A stretch of DNA of 64,000 nucleotides from Natranaeroarchaeum aerophilus (GCF_023638055.1 NZ_JAKRVY010000005.1:124001-188000); one strand, 5' to 3'. Shown: positions 23,955 to 32,619, numbered from the stretch's first letter. Numbers and translations: made by a program. Notes: generated by a model from the sequence alone, not told the origin.

Positions 23955-25310
23955 ATGAAACTCACGTCGTTACTGTACGGTAAGTACCGGAACCTGCTAC
24001 TGGCGACGGCGATGTTCAACCTCGGGTTCGTCATCTGGTTCTCCTTTGCCCCGTTCACGGGAGAGATTGCCCAGGAGTTCGATCTCTCAGTGGCGGATCT
24101 GGGCATCGTCGCGAGCGCTGCAATCGTCGCCGTCCCGCTTGGCCGGATCATCATCGGCCCGCTAACTGACAGGTTCGGCGCGGACGTGACCGCAAGCGTT
24201 ACGCTCGTGACCGTGGGAACGTTCGCGATCATCAGCGCGTTCGCACAGAGCTACGAGGTGTTCACGGTCTCGCGGATCATCGCCTCGCTGGCCGGGATCA
24301 CCTTCGTAATCGGTATCCAGCACGTCGCCGAGTGGTTCGAAGAGGAGAATCTCGGGACTGCAGAGGGGATTTTCGCCGGTGTCGGCAACGCCGGGGCTGG
24401 CCTGGGCGCGTACTTCACGCTCCCACGGATCTTCGGGGAGGGGTACACTGACCCGATCTTCGGCTCGGCGTTTCTCGCGACGTCCTCGAACTGGCGCGCC
24501 GCCTTCTTTTATACTGGCGTGCTCGCTATCGTGCTCGGAATCGTCTACTATGTGTTCGGGGACGCCGCAAAGTCAAAGGAAAAACGCGAGGCGACCAGAG
24601 CCGGAATCAGCTGGGACCAGTGGAAGTTCATTGCGACCCGCTACGGCGCGGTTGTACTCTCGGTCGCATACATCATGACCTTTGGTCTTGAACTGGCAAT
24701 GAACGGCTGGCTCGGTACCTACTACCGCGAGGCGTTCGGCCAGGGAGACATCGTTATCGCGGCGACGTTCGCGGCGACGTTCTCGATCGCTGCCGGATTG
24801 CTCAGACCCATCGGCGGCTACGTCAGCGACCTCGTCGCACGCAAAGAGGTGGACATCCTCCCCTGGTTCGAGGGCGAGTACCGCAACCAGTGGACGTTGA
24901 CGACGCTTGTCTTCGTCATGCTGACGATGTTTGGGATGACTCTCGCAGGGCTCACTGGAAACATCTACATCGCCGTCGTTGCGGGCTTTTTCGTCGGGAT
25001 GGGATGTGCTTTCTCCGAGGGGGCGATCTTCGCACAGGTGCCCGCGATGTTCCCGAACAACTCGGGGTCCGTTGCGGGAATCGTCGGCGGCGTCGGTACT
25101 GTAGGCGGGGTCGTCTACCCACTTGCCTTCTCGGCAGCGTTCCTCCCGAACTACCACGTCGGCTACGCCATCGTCGGCGCGTCGATGATCCCGATCATCG
25201 GACTGACTGCGTGGGTGTTCCAGCCCAGGATCTCAGAAGTCGCCAACGAGGCTGGCTTCCTCGTCAGTACTGACCCGCGCTCTCCGAAGGAGATCCCTTC
25301 GGACGACTGA
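23955..25310 (+). CDS. Nitrate/nitrite transporter of the major facilitator superfamily (NarK-type)
   Basis: This 451-residue protein has about twelve membrane helices. The nitrate/nitrite porter signature is seen in FVIWFSFAPFTGEIAQEFDLS in helix 1, PLGRIIIGPLTDRFGA after helix 2, GVGNAGAGLGAYFTLPR (the first nitrate-signature glycine stretch) and GGVGTVGGVVYPLAFSAAF (the second). It should import nitrate for NasA and NirA. A 209-base gap separates it from nasA. The clean Gly-rich signature makes other MFS substrates unlikely. Confidence 0.92.
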   Translation: MKLTSLLYGKYRNLLLATAMFNLGFVIWFSFAPFTGEIAQEFDLSVADLGIVASAAIVAVPLGRIIIGPLTDRFGADVTASVTLVTVGTFAIISAFAQSYEVFTVSRIIASLAGITFVIGIQHVAEWFEEENLGTAEGIFAGVGNAGAGLGAYFTLPRIFGEGYTDPIFGSAFLATSSNWRAAFFYTGVLAIVLGIVYYVFGDAAKSKEKREATRAGISWDQWKFIATRYGAVVLSVAYIMTFGLELAMNGWLGTYYREAFGQGDIVIAATFAATFSIAAGLLRPIGGYVSDLVARKEVDILPWFEGEYRNQWTLTTLVFVMLTMFGMTLAGLTGNIYIAVVAGFFVGMGCAFSEGAIFAQVPAMFPNNSGSVAGIVGGVGTVGGVVYPLAFSAAFLPNYHVGYAIVGASMIPIIGLTAWVFQPRISEVANEAGFLVSTDPRSPKEIPSDD

Positions 25311-25329
25311 TCAACGACGCGAATTCGTT

Positions 25330-26358
25330 TTATTTTTGTCCCGAAATCGGGTCATCGATACGGACTGTCGTCGCTTCGCCGGCGTCGTCTACTCGACACT
25401 CGATCCCGAACCGCTCTAGCAGTTCAACGCTCGATTTGACGTGATCGGTCGTCTGCGGAATCGTAATACTGCCGCCCGCGATGGCCATCGGGAGCAGTAA
25501 CTGATCCGCGAGGTGTTCGCCAACAGCAGCGTCGCTTCGCTCGAACTCCCGAAGTGCAGCCACGGCGTCCGAGCCGACCTCCTCTGCGGGTTTTCCGCGC
25601 TCGCCGAACGCTGTGAACCCTGCGCATCCATTCTCGTACGCCGCAGCGATGACGGTTGCTGATCCCGGCGAATCCGCGGCCGCAACCGTCGAGACGCGCT
25701 CGGCAACCGACGCGTCCGCAGGAAGCGCCTCGCTCACTGTCTTTGCCTGTCGCGGTGCCACGTCGGCGTCGTCAAGGTGCTCGGAGGCGACCGAGTAGAT
25801 CCGAATGTGACGGCGCTCACCCCGATTGGTCGCCCGGATCGGTGCAAGCGTTGACGGCGCAGTACGGAGCCGTGCTCTCCCGCCGCCTGCGGGATAGAAT
25901 CCGCGCCGAGCCGGGTCGATAGCTGCCTGCAATCCATACCGACGGAGGAACGGAAGTTTCACCCGCCGGTAGTAATCGAGCGGCGGCGACCACTTCACGT
26001 CGGTTCCGCCGCCAACCGTGACCGAGAGCGGCTCGTCGATCACGGTAGCGAGCGGCAGTACCGTGTCGAACACGAGCGTGATGCTCCCGGCCGTCCCGAT
26101 CATCGTCTCGTAGTCGCCACCCGAAACTCGTCCGGGATCGAACGCTATCCCTGTTGCGCCGAGCTCCACCCCCGTGACGTCGGCAGCAGCGATCTCCGCA
26201 GCGAGCTCGACCGCACTGCAATGCTGGTGTTTCAGACCGGGATTCGGACGATCCCCCCGGACATCTTCGATTCGGATCGGCGTGTCAGTAAGGATCGAGA
26301 GAGTGATCGACGAGCGAACGATCTGCCCTCCGCCACGGCTCCCGTCGATATCGATCAT
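25330..26358 (-). CDS. rtcA: RNA 3'-terminal phosphate cyclase
   Basis: This 342-residue enzyme converts RNA 3'-phosphate ends to 2',3'-cyclic phosphate through an adenylated histidine. The start MIDIDGSRGGGQIVRSSITLSI is the family N-terminal signature. RGDRPNPGLKHQH follows, and the catalytic histidine is His282 in VGEHLADQLLLPMA. The length and all core motifs match RtcA. It is transcribed on the minus strand with the DUF456 gene and tmcA upstream, a small RNA-metabolism group, and is convergent with the nitrate transporter with 19 bases between. Confidence 0.95.
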   Translation of the reverse strand: MIDIDGSRGGGQIVRSSITLSILTDTPIRIEDVRGDRPNPGLKHQHCSAVELAAEIAAADVTGVELGATGIAFDPGRVSGGDYETMIGTAGSITLVFDTVLPLATVIDEPLSVTVGGGTDVKWSPPLDYYRRVKLPFLRRYGLQAAIDPARRGFYPAGGGRARLRTAPSTLAPIRATNRGERRHIRIYSVASEHLDDADVAPRQAKTVSEALPADASVAERVSTVAAADSPGSATVIAAAYENGCAGFTAFGERGKPAEEVGSDAVAALREFERSDAAVGEHLADQLLLPMAIAGGSITIPQTTDHVKSSVELLERFGIECRVDDAGEATTVRIDDPISGQK

Positions 26359-26398
26359 ATCGGGCGTACGAGTGCCAACAAAATAAGGGAGGGGAAAA

Positions 26399-26878
26399 TC
26401 AGGCGACAGAGAGGACGAATCCGAGGAGTACCAGAAACGTCAACAGTACCTGTGCGATCGACGACCCGAAGATCCCGATCGTCGTGTACGTCGCCGCCTT
26501 CACCCCCCGTGAGACGTCGTCGTGGCGACGTAGTTCGAGCAGGAAGACCAGCAGACTCACACCGACGATCATCAGCAACGGCCCAGTGACAAAAAGCAGT
26601 GCAACGCCTGCAACACCGGCGATTCCCGTAACCCGCCATGACGCGCCGCCTGCTCGGGCCGAAAGCGCACTCGCGACGAACTCGACAACAAAGGCCAGCA
26701 GCGCGACGACGATCAGCCCAACGAGGGCGAGCGTCGAGGGTTCAGCGTAGCCCGTCGACCACCAGTAGCCGACAACCCCCAGGATCGAGAGAAAGGGACC
26801 GGGGATCATCGGGACGACGCTGCCGATGATGCCCGCAATCAACAGGGTGACGGCGAGGGCGAAGGCGAGGTCAACCAT
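26399..26878 (-). CDS. DUF456-family membrane protein
   Basis: This 159-residue protein has four to five membrane helices. The N-terminal segment LLIAGIIGSVVPMIPGPFLSILGVVGYWW has the VVPxxPGPxLxxxG motif typical of DUF456. A further helix pair, LALVGLIVVALLAFVVEFVASAL and GIAGVAGVALLFVTGPLLMIVGVSLLVFLLE, is followed by a short acidic loop and a final helix. The biochemical role is not known. It lies between tmcA and rtcA on the same strand, with gaps of about 40 bases on both sides, so co-transcription is likely. Confidence 0.85.
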   Translation of the reverse strand: MVDLAFALAVTLLIAGIIGSVVPMIPGPFLSILGVVGYWWSTGYAEPSTLALVGLIVVALLAFVVEFVASALSARAGGASWRVTGIAGVAGVALLFVTGPLLMIVGVSLLVFLLELRRHDDVSRGVKAATYTTIGIFGSSIAQVLLTFLVLLGFVLSVA

Positions 26879-26917
26879 ACGATCCGTTAGCCGTGTCTAC
26901 AAATGTCGGTTTCGACG

Positions 26918-29188
26918 TCAGTCCCTGTATCGCGCCCGCTCTTCGAGCGCCGTCTCGGTACCGTACCGGTCGACGAGGGGCTGGAACACCGCACCGACAG
27001 CGCGTTTGCACTCACCGGTCGAGTGATAGCCAAGTCGTTCCGTGACCGTCTCCCAGTCGGTGGCCTGCAGGACACGCAAGACCAGCAGGCGCTCTTGCCG
27101 GTCGGCCAGTCGTGCCGTTCCAGTCGGTGACTCTACGAAGTACGCGAGTGCGAGACGGCGGAACGGTCGCGGGGAGACGTCGTAGAGCCCCGGCCCGTAT
27201 GCCGCACCGACGACGACGCGCCACTCCCAGTCAGTGAGGTCAGTCGAGACTGATCCCGGAATCGTGCGCAGGGTCGCCCGCACGATATCGGGATCGGCGT
27301 CGTCGAGCGCATCCGAGAGAACACTGGCGATGCGCCCGCGGAATCGCTCCGCCGTTCGATCACGAAGTGCGTGCCCTGCCTCCGAAAGCGGGTCGATCAT
27401 GATCGCGGAGTGCTCGCCGCTGGTGTCGTTTCTCGTCGTCGAGAGATGAAGCGTCGAGAACCCGTTGGTCTCCCAGAAGTGGAGAAGTTCGGGTGTCGCA
27501 CCGTAGGCGACACCGAGCCAGTCCAGCCCCTCGTCGATCGCGTGCTCCCGAACAGCATCGAGCAGCGCCGAGCCGAGGCCACGGGATCTGGCCGCGTGGT
27601 GTGTGGCGATCCGGAGGACTCGCCAGCCGGTCGGCACGGCAGCATGCTCGTCGCGCAACTGGGTCGTCACCAGGTCCGGTAACAGATTCCCCCGGACACG
27701 TTCGCCGTCGTACATTCGCGCTCGTTGCTCGGCCGACAGCCCGCCCTCCCGCGCCAGAAGGGCAACCGAGACGACGTGTCCGTCGAAGAGGAGGGCATGA
27801 GCGGTCAGGTTCGGCGCGTCAAGCAATCGCACGAGGTCGCTGGGCTCGGTCCGGTAGTGAGCCAGCACCAGCAATCCGAACGTCTCCCGGAACAGTATCT
27901 CGTCAGCCAGAAGCTCCGTGGCCGAGAGCGCCCGGTGTTCGACACGCTCGGGCGTGGCGTCCCCTGCAAGCGGATCGACCGCGGGGCGGGCGTCGAGCAA
28001 CAGGGCGTCGAATGCCCACACTTCCACAGGATCGCCCGGCGCGTACCTGATCGGATCGGTCAAGGAGACGTCGGTGACCTCGTGGACGCTCTCGTCGAGC
28101 CGGTCCCGGAAGCGAACCGAAAAGCCCCGACCAGCACCTTCGTAGCCGTGCACCGTCGTCGCGAAGGCGACCCTGTCGGCCGCGAGGAACCGTTCGAGGA
28201 GTCCGACTGGGAAGGCGGCTGCTTCGTCGACGACGAGGACATCAGCCGTTTCCGCGCGCCCGGCGGCCGTGGTTGGGTCCGCGAACCGCAGTGATCCCCC
28301 CTCGTCGAGGTCGATCCGGCGCGGCACGTTGCTGTGGGTGGGCGCATCCCGCGGCTCCCTCTCCACCCCCAGCACGTCGAGTAACTCGCTCGCCCGCGCG
28401 AACAGCTCCTCCGCACTCCGGAACTCGGGAGCTGTAACGAGCACGTCATCACCCTGCGCTGCGAGACTCCCGGCTGCCAGTCCTGCAGCACTGGACTTCC
28501 CGCGACCGCGGTCCGCCTCGACGACGACTGCCTGTGACGCCTCAGCAAGGGATTCGAGGCTCCGGACGGCGGCAGCCTGATCGTCGGTCAAACAGGCATC
28601 GTAGGCACCGTCGGGGAAGACGTCTCCACGCGGAGTGGTTCGCTCCCGTGAGTCGACGAGCCGTGGAGCCGTGTCAGTCAACCCGTCGCACTCCACATGC
28701 CCAGTGTCGACGTCAAGGATGGCGATGCCGCGGTGAGAATGGGATCGCTCGACGAACCGCTGGCGGAAGTTCCCCGTGACGTCGTCGGCGCTAAAGGGCG
28801 GGACAGCAAGAGCCTCGTCGAACGGATCCGGTTGGGTCGGCCAGTCCTCGAGCGGCGGCGTACAGAGCACGAGAAGCCCGCCACCATCGACCGCGCCCAC
28901 GATTCGGCCGAGCGCGTTCGGCGGCAGTCCGTCGTGGGCGTCGAAGACGATCGCCTCGCGGGTCCGGCCGAGCAGTTCGTCGGCGTTCCGGTGGGCAACG
29001 CGTTCACAGCCCAGCGCATCAGCGGAGCCGACGAGCGTCGTTTCGCTACGGTGTATCCCGGCTGCGTCAAGCGCACTCGCCGCGGCGTCGTGACAGGCGG
29101 ACTGCTCCCCGGAGAGCACCAGCAGCCGGCGCTCGTTCGTCTCCGTCGCCTCGCGTCGCAATGCACTCGCGACCGCTCCCACGTCCAT
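26918..29188 (-). CDS. tmcA: tRNA(Met) cytidine acetyltransferase TmcA
   Basis: This enzyme of about 756 residues forms N4-acetylcytidine in RNA, using acetyl-CoA and an ATP-driven helicase module. The N-terminal domain (to about 190) precedes a RecA-like ATPase with Walker A EADRGRGKSSA near residue 225 and a Walker-B-like VLVVDEAAAFP. The GNAT acetyltransferase core follows, with VLRIATHHAARSRGLGSALL and LGVAYGATPELLHFWETNGF. The C-terminal tail domain ends ALEERARYRD. In archaea TmcA acetylates many RNAs, and ac4C rises with heat in some. Starting at MDVGAVAS is preferred; an ATG four codons upstream (29200) is possible. Confidence 0.93.
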   Translation of the reverse strand: MDVGAVASALRREATETNERRLLVLSGEQSACHDAAASALDAAGIHRSETTLVGSADALGCERVAHRNADELLGRTREAIVFDAHDGLPPNALGRIVGAVDGGGLLVLCTPPLEDWPTQPDPFDEALAVPPFSADDVTGNFRQRFVERSHSHRGIAILDVDTGHVECDGLTDTAPRLVDSRERTTPRGDVFPDGAYDACLTDDQAAAVRSLESLAEASQAVVVEADRGRGKSSAAGLAAGSLAAQGDDVLVTAPEFRSAEELFARASELLDVLGVEREPRDAPTHSNVPRRIDLDEGGSLRFADPTTAAGRAETADVLVVDEAAAFPVGLLERFLAADRVAFATTVHGYEGAGRGFSVRFRDRLDESVHEVTDVSLTDPIRYAPGDPVEVWAFDALLLDARPAVDPLAGDATPERVEHRALSATELLADEILFRETFGLLVLAHYRTEPSDLVRLLDAPNLTAHALLFDGHVVSVALLAREGGLSAEQRARMYDGERVRGNLLPDLVTTQLRDEHAAVPTGWRVLRIATHHAARSRGLGSALLDAVREHAIDEGLDWLGVAYGATPELLHFWETNGFSTLHLSTTRNDTSGEHSAIMIDPLSEAGHALRDRTAERFRGRIASVLSDALDDADPDIVRATLRTIPGSVSTDLTDWEWRVVVGAAYGPGLYDVSPRPFRRLALAYFVESPTGTARLADRQERLLVLRVLQATDWETVTERLGYHSTGECKRAVGAVFQPLVDRYGTETALEERARYRD

Positions 29189-29200
29189 AGGATCCCTCAC

Positions 29201-29691
29201 TTCGGGACGTACATAGGAGTTCGTTCCCAGTAGTTCGAGCGATCGGCCGCCCCATGGAATTGTGAGACCGTCGAAAAAGCGGGTCCTGATAAACAGAGTG
29301 TCTCCTTGCAGGCGACCGGATGTTACTATCCATCCGCATCTGAGGGCGCGGCTACGCGCTCACAATGTGTATCACGATACTTTCGACGAACCCCATCGGA
29401 GCGCGTCTACTACACGTCGCGATTCGTGTGGGAGTTCGAAGACACGATACAGACGATCCGGAACCGCGTCGAATCGGAACACTCCCTGTGAGGGCTCACC
29501 ACACCCTCAGACGTTTGAAAGCGCTTTTATGGAGTGGTGTGCAACGGATGTGTACAGCCTGCGCGGGGTTGATGATGCTCCTAGCTATACAGGACTTTCG
29601 CCGGTCGCCGTCGGGTGATCGGACCGGGTGCCCAAACAGGGCGGCCCGGACAGCAGGGGAGCGCGAGCCCACGTGCGGGAGGTGACTAACA
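29201..29691. promoter_or_regulatory. Region upstream of the L7Ae operon, with TATA box and long leader
   Basis: No secure gene occupies these 491 bases. A short frame ending at 29491 (RVYYTSRFVWEFEDTIQTIRNRVESEHSL) looks protein-like but lacks a good start and may be a relic. A TGAGGG/CCCTCA hairpin spans 29489-29509. A TATA-like CTTTTATGG lies near 29524-29532, implying a leader of about 135 nt before the L7Ae start. That leader contains TTGATGATG near 29569-29577, similar to a box C (UGAUGA). A strong ribosome-binding site GGAGGTGA (29679-29686) precedes the start. Confidence 0.5.
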
Positions 29692-30054
29692 ATGCCAGTA
29701 TACGTAGATTTCGACGTACCAGCCGACCTCCAGGACGACGCCGTCGAGGCCCTGGAAGTCGCACGAGACACCGGAGCTGTAAAGAAAGGAACAAACGAAA
29801 CCACCAAAGCGATCGAGCGTGGCAACGCCGATCTCGTCTTCGTCGCCGAGGACGTCCAGCCCGAAGAGATCGTGATGCATCTTCCCGAGCTCGCAGACGA
29901 GAAGGGCATCCCGGTCATCTTCATCGAGACGCAGGACGACGTCGGCCACGCGGCCGGTCTCGAAGTCGGGAGCGCCGCCGCGGCGATCGTCGACGCTGGC
30001 GAGGCGTCCGACGATGTCGACGAGATCGCAACCAAGGTCGAGGACCTTCAGTAG
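29692..30054 (+). CDS. rpl7ae: 50S ribosomal protein L7Ae
   Basis: This 120-residue protein binds kink-turn RNA in 23S rRNA, box C/D and H/ACA guide RNAs and archaeal RNase P RNA. Family hallmarks are [47 protein letters not shown], including the RNA-binding KKGTNE motif, and the loop before [26 protein letters not shown] strong Shine-Dalgarno sequence GGAGGTGA lies 5 bases before the ATG, unusual for a window rich in leaderless genes, and fits the long leader. It heads the conserved L7Ae-S28e-L24e-Ndk operon. Confidence 0.97.
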   Translation: MPVYVDFDVPADLQDDAVEALEVARDTGAVKKGTNETTKAIERGNADLVFVAEDVQPEEIVMHLPELADEKGIPVIFIETQDDVGHAAGLEVGSAAAAIVDAGEASDDVDEIATKVEDLQ

Positions 30055-30146
30055 AGATCTCCCATGAGTACGAGAAGACATTCCGGCTCGCTTCGCATCG
30101 CGGGCTGTGACTTCCCTACTAATGCTCGCCACGCGGGGTGGCTCGC

Positions 30147-30371
30147 ATGAGCGCAGAAGAGTCTGAAAGCGGATCCACGCCCGCAGAAGTCATCGAGATC
30201 GTGGGAAAGACCGGGATGCACGGCGAGGCCATGCAGGTCAAATGCCGCATCCGGGAGGGCGAAAACCAGGGCCGGATCATCACCCGGAACGTTCTCGGCC
30301 CCGTCCGAGAGGGCGACGTCCTTCAGCTCCGTGAAACTGCCCGCGAAGCCGATTCGATCGGAGGTCAGTAA
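30147..30371 (+). CDS. rps28e: 30S ribosomal protein S28e
   Basis: This 74-residue protein is S28e, a small OB-fold protein near the mRNA exit region of the small subunit. The core reads [24 protein letters not shown], then [28 protein letters not shown], which is the family signature. The N-terminal [10 protein letters not shown] extension is typical of haloarchaea. Starting at the ATG at 30147 removes a three-residue upstream alternative. It lies 92 bases after L7Ae and 2 bases before L24e. Confidence 0.96.
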   Translation: MSAEESESGSTPAEVIEIVGKTGMHGEAMQVKCRIREGENQGRIITRNVLGPVREGDVLQLRETAREADSIGGQ

Positions 30372-30373
30372 CA

Positions 30374-30712
30374 ATGGTGCAGCACCGAACGTGTGATTAC
30401 AGCGGTAAAGAGATCGAGCCCGGTACGGGTATCATGTACGTCCGTACCGACGGTACCGTGCTCCACTTCGCCGACTCGAAGTGCGAGAAAAACTACTTCC
30501 TCGGACGCGAACCGCGCGACCTCGAATGGACCAGAGAAGGCGGTAACTGGGCCGACAAGGAGGACGCCGAGGAAGATGTCGAGGCTGAGGAAGACGCCGA
30601 GGCTGACGAGGCCGAAGAAGTCGAGGAAGACGTTGAGTCCGACGAAGACGCCGAAGCTGAGGAAGATGTCGAGGCCGAGGAAGACGCCGAAGCTGACGAG
30701 GACGAACAATGA
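30374..30712 (+). CDS. rpl24e: 50S ribosomal protein L24e with acidic tail
   Basis: The first 60 residues are L24e: [48 protein letters not shown]. Usual archaeal L24e has a zinc site of four cysteines (CxxC and CxxxC). Here Cys7 and Cys37 remain, but the other two positions are Ser10 and Ala33, so zinc binding is probably lost. From about residue 62 to 112 there is a tail made almost only of Glu, Asp, Ala and Val in short repeats ([14 protein letters not shown]-like). The stop overlaps the ndk start (ATGA). The fold call is firm; the tail is the odd part. Confidence 0.93.
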   Translation: MVQHRTCDYSGKEIEPGTGIMYVRTDGTVLHFADSKCEKNYFLGREPRDLEWTREGGNWADKEDAEEDVEAEEDAEADEAEEVEEDVESDEDAEAEEDVEAEEDAEADEDEQ

Positions 30713-31176
30713 GCGAACAGCGCGAGCGAACGTTCGTAATGGTCAAACCTGACGCGTTCCAGCGGGGACTCGTCGGCGAAATTATCGGCCGGTTCGAGGA
30801 TCGTGGCCTGAAGCTCGTGGGTGCGAAAGTCACTCGACTCTCCCAGAAGCAGGCCGAAGACCACTACGGCGAGCACGAGGACAAGCCCTTTTTCGACGAC
30901 CTCGTCGAGTTCATCACGTCCGGTCCCGTCGTCCCGATGGTCTGGGAGGGCGAGGACGCGACGCGACAGGTCCGGCAGATGATCGGTGCGACTGATCCTG
31001 CCGAGGCCGCGCCCGGAACGATCCGCGGCGACTACGCCGTCGACCTCGGGCGCAACGTCGTCCACGCGGCCGACCACGAGGACGAGGGTGCCAACGAACG
31101 CGAGATCGCGCTGTTCTTCGACGACGACGAACTCGTCGAATACGACTTCCACGAGTCGACCTGGCTCTACGATTGA
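30709..31176 (+). CDS. ndk: Nucleoside-diphosphate kinase
   Basis: This 155-residue enzyme moves phosphate from ATP to other nucleoside diphosphates by way of a phosphohistidine. The family core is [29 protein letters not shown], ending with the active-site histidine His119 in [23 protein letters not shown]. The start overlaps the L24e stop by 4 bases, closing the ribosomal operon. Its TGA stop falls within the first bases of the IS1341-type element end (TTGACATCC), so the insertion appears to supply or abut the stop codon. The normal length suggests function is intact. Confidence 0.97.
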   Translation: MSEQRERTFVMVKPDAFQRGLVGEIIGRFEDRGLKLVGAKVTRLSQKQAEDHYGEHEDKPFFDDLVEFITSGPVVPMVWEGEDATRQVRQMIGATDPAEAAPGTIRGDYAVDLGRNVVHAADHEDEGANEREIALFFDDDELVEYDFHESTWLYD

Positions 31177-32560
31177 CATCCTCCCCGCGCTGAAGCGCGA
31201 GGATTCCCACGGCTCCGCACCGCTGGGTTGGGATATTGTGGTTTACGACGTGACCTGTTCTTGAGGCGTGAATGCGCCAGTTTCCTTGTCAAATAGGAAC
31301 GTCGATGGCTGTGCCAACCAGCCGTTACTCCTATTCACCGACAGATTCGGTGAACTCGGAGATACTTTCTGCCGAATGTTCTCGGCTCCGTTCACGTCTG
31401 CGTTCGCCGTCGTTCCGCACTCGTCACAGACGTACAGTCCCCGCTCGACACGATTTGCATCCCGCTTGCGACCGCAACACGAACACGACTTCGACGTGTC
31501 ACGCTCAGACACCTGCTTAACCGTGATGCCTTCCATCTCGGCTTTGTAGGTGAGCAGCTCGGTGAAGCGGTCGAACGCCCACGAGTGGAGATCGAGGTTC
31601 CCGTGCTTACCCCAGTTCTTCGACTCCTCGGTTTCATCGTCCTCGCGGATGTCAGAGAGATCACCGATCACGATTGTCCCAACGCCTTCCTCAGCACACC
31701 GCGTTGTGATGTGCTTCGAGAGCGTGTGGAAGTAGTGTGTGCGACGCTCTGACTTCTTCTGGTTCAGCCGCGTAGCTTGCTCGGAGTTCGAATCGTCACA
31801 CCGAGCGATCCGCTTGCTGAAGTAGTAGTCGTCCTGCTTCAGACAGTTCAACGGGTACAATTCGCTGTGACCGTCCTCGTAGGCGAGCGCGGCGAAGTTG
31901 TTGATCCCGAGATCAATACCGGCGGTCTTCTCGCCGGGCGACTCAGATACCACAACCTCAACCTTACAGACGAAGTGAAGTTCCCACTCGTCGCCTGTCC
32001 AAACCGCCTTCACTTGTTGGACGTTTTCCACGGCGGAGAGGTCAACATCAGGCCGTGTTTGGAATTTGCAGAGGATGAAGTCTGACCAGTAGTCCTTGAG
32101 GTTTGAGCCTTGGGAGAGTCGAACGCGGTTGTACTGGGCATCGAGTTTGAAGCCAGCGACTTTGAACGTCACCGTCGAACGTGGGTGTTCGTCGCCGTGT
32201 TTACGGTAGCCGGGCGGGTTCGCTCTCATGTCTCCGTTGCGTCGTTTACCGTACCAGCCGTTGAACGCCTCAGCGAGTTCTTGAAGGACTCGCTGGCTTG
32301 ACTGAGAATGTAGGTCATCATAGCGTTTGTGCGACTTCAGGTACGCGGTGAGTTCGGCGTGATTTGGAACGTGACCGATTTCGTCCCAAATCCGGCTGCA
32401 CGTCCACCGTCCGACGTTCCAGAGTTTCGAGGCTGCGAACCCGAGGGCGTCAAGATCGTCAGACACCCGCTGCTGATTCCGAATGGAAGCAGTGTAGGTG
32501 CGTGTGACGACCTGTTTCGCCATACATAACCTATGACAATACTCCTACTTAAACGCGGGT
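31174..32560 (-). mobile_element. IS1341-type (IS200/IS605 superfamily) element with tnpB only
   Basis: The element is read on the minus strand. Its right end lies at 31174-31205, where GCGCTTCAGCGC (stem 31186-31190/31195-31199, TGAA/TTCA loop) is followed by GGGGAGGATGTCAA, the usual haloarchaeal IS1341 end. No tnpA is present. The left end is not sharply defined; the promoter of tnpB (TTTAAGTA, about 32546-32553) marks its minimum extent. The right end with its flank should also encode the 3' part of an omega (guide) RNA. Confidence 0.75.
31243..32523 (-). CDS. tnpB: TnpB-family RNA-guided nuclease homologue
   Basis: This 426-residue protein is the accessory TnpB of IS1341-type elements, ancestral to Cas12. 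The RuvC parts are GIDLGINNFAAL (Asp204), VIGDLSDIRED, and NADVNGAENI (Asp376). A zinc ribbon has Cys347, Cys350, Cys366 and Cys369 (SCSCCGRKRDANRVERGLYVCDECG). The N-terminal helical domain begins MAKQVVTRTYTASIRNQQ. At the position of the usual catalytic glutamate (E in VIEDL-type motifs) there is Gly287, so nuclease activity is uncertain unless another acid substitutes. A TATA box about 25-30 bases upstream makes the transcript near-leaderless. Length is full. Confidence 0.93.
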   Translation of the reverse strand: MAKQVVTRTYTASIRNQQRVSDDLDALGFAASKLWNVGRWTCSRIWDEIGHVPNHAELTAYLKSHKRYDDLHSQSSQRVLQELAEAFNGWYGKRRNGDMRANPPGYRKHGDEHPRSTVTFKVAGFKLDAQYNRVRLSQGSNLKDYWSDFILCKFQTRPDVDLSAVENVQQVKAVWTGDEWELHFVCKVEVVVSESPGEKTAGIDLGINNFAALAYEDGHSELYPLNCLKQDDYYFSKRIARCDDSNSEQATRLNQKKSERRTHYFHTLSKHITTRCAEEGVGTIVIGDLSDIREDDETEESKNWGKHGNLDLHSWAFDRFTELLTYKAEMEGITVKQVSERDTSKSCSCCGRKRDANRVERGLYVCDECGTTANADVNGAENIRQKVSPSSPNLSVNRSNGWLAQPSTFLFDKETGAFTPQEQVTS

Positions 32561-32619
32561 ATGGCGTGGCGTGGAATATCCTGCCGTGCTATCAGGCGGT
32601 GGAATGTGGAGGAATTGTC

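Noticed and set aside
29306-29491. A 61-codon gene before the L7Ae operon
   Set aside because: It can start only at a weak TTG, has no known match and looks like a fragment; it is noted only in the region entry.
30540-30712. Frameshift in L24e creating a false acidic tail
   Set aside because: The repeated codons stay in frame to a stop that overlaps the ndk start as ATGA, the normal junction of this operon.
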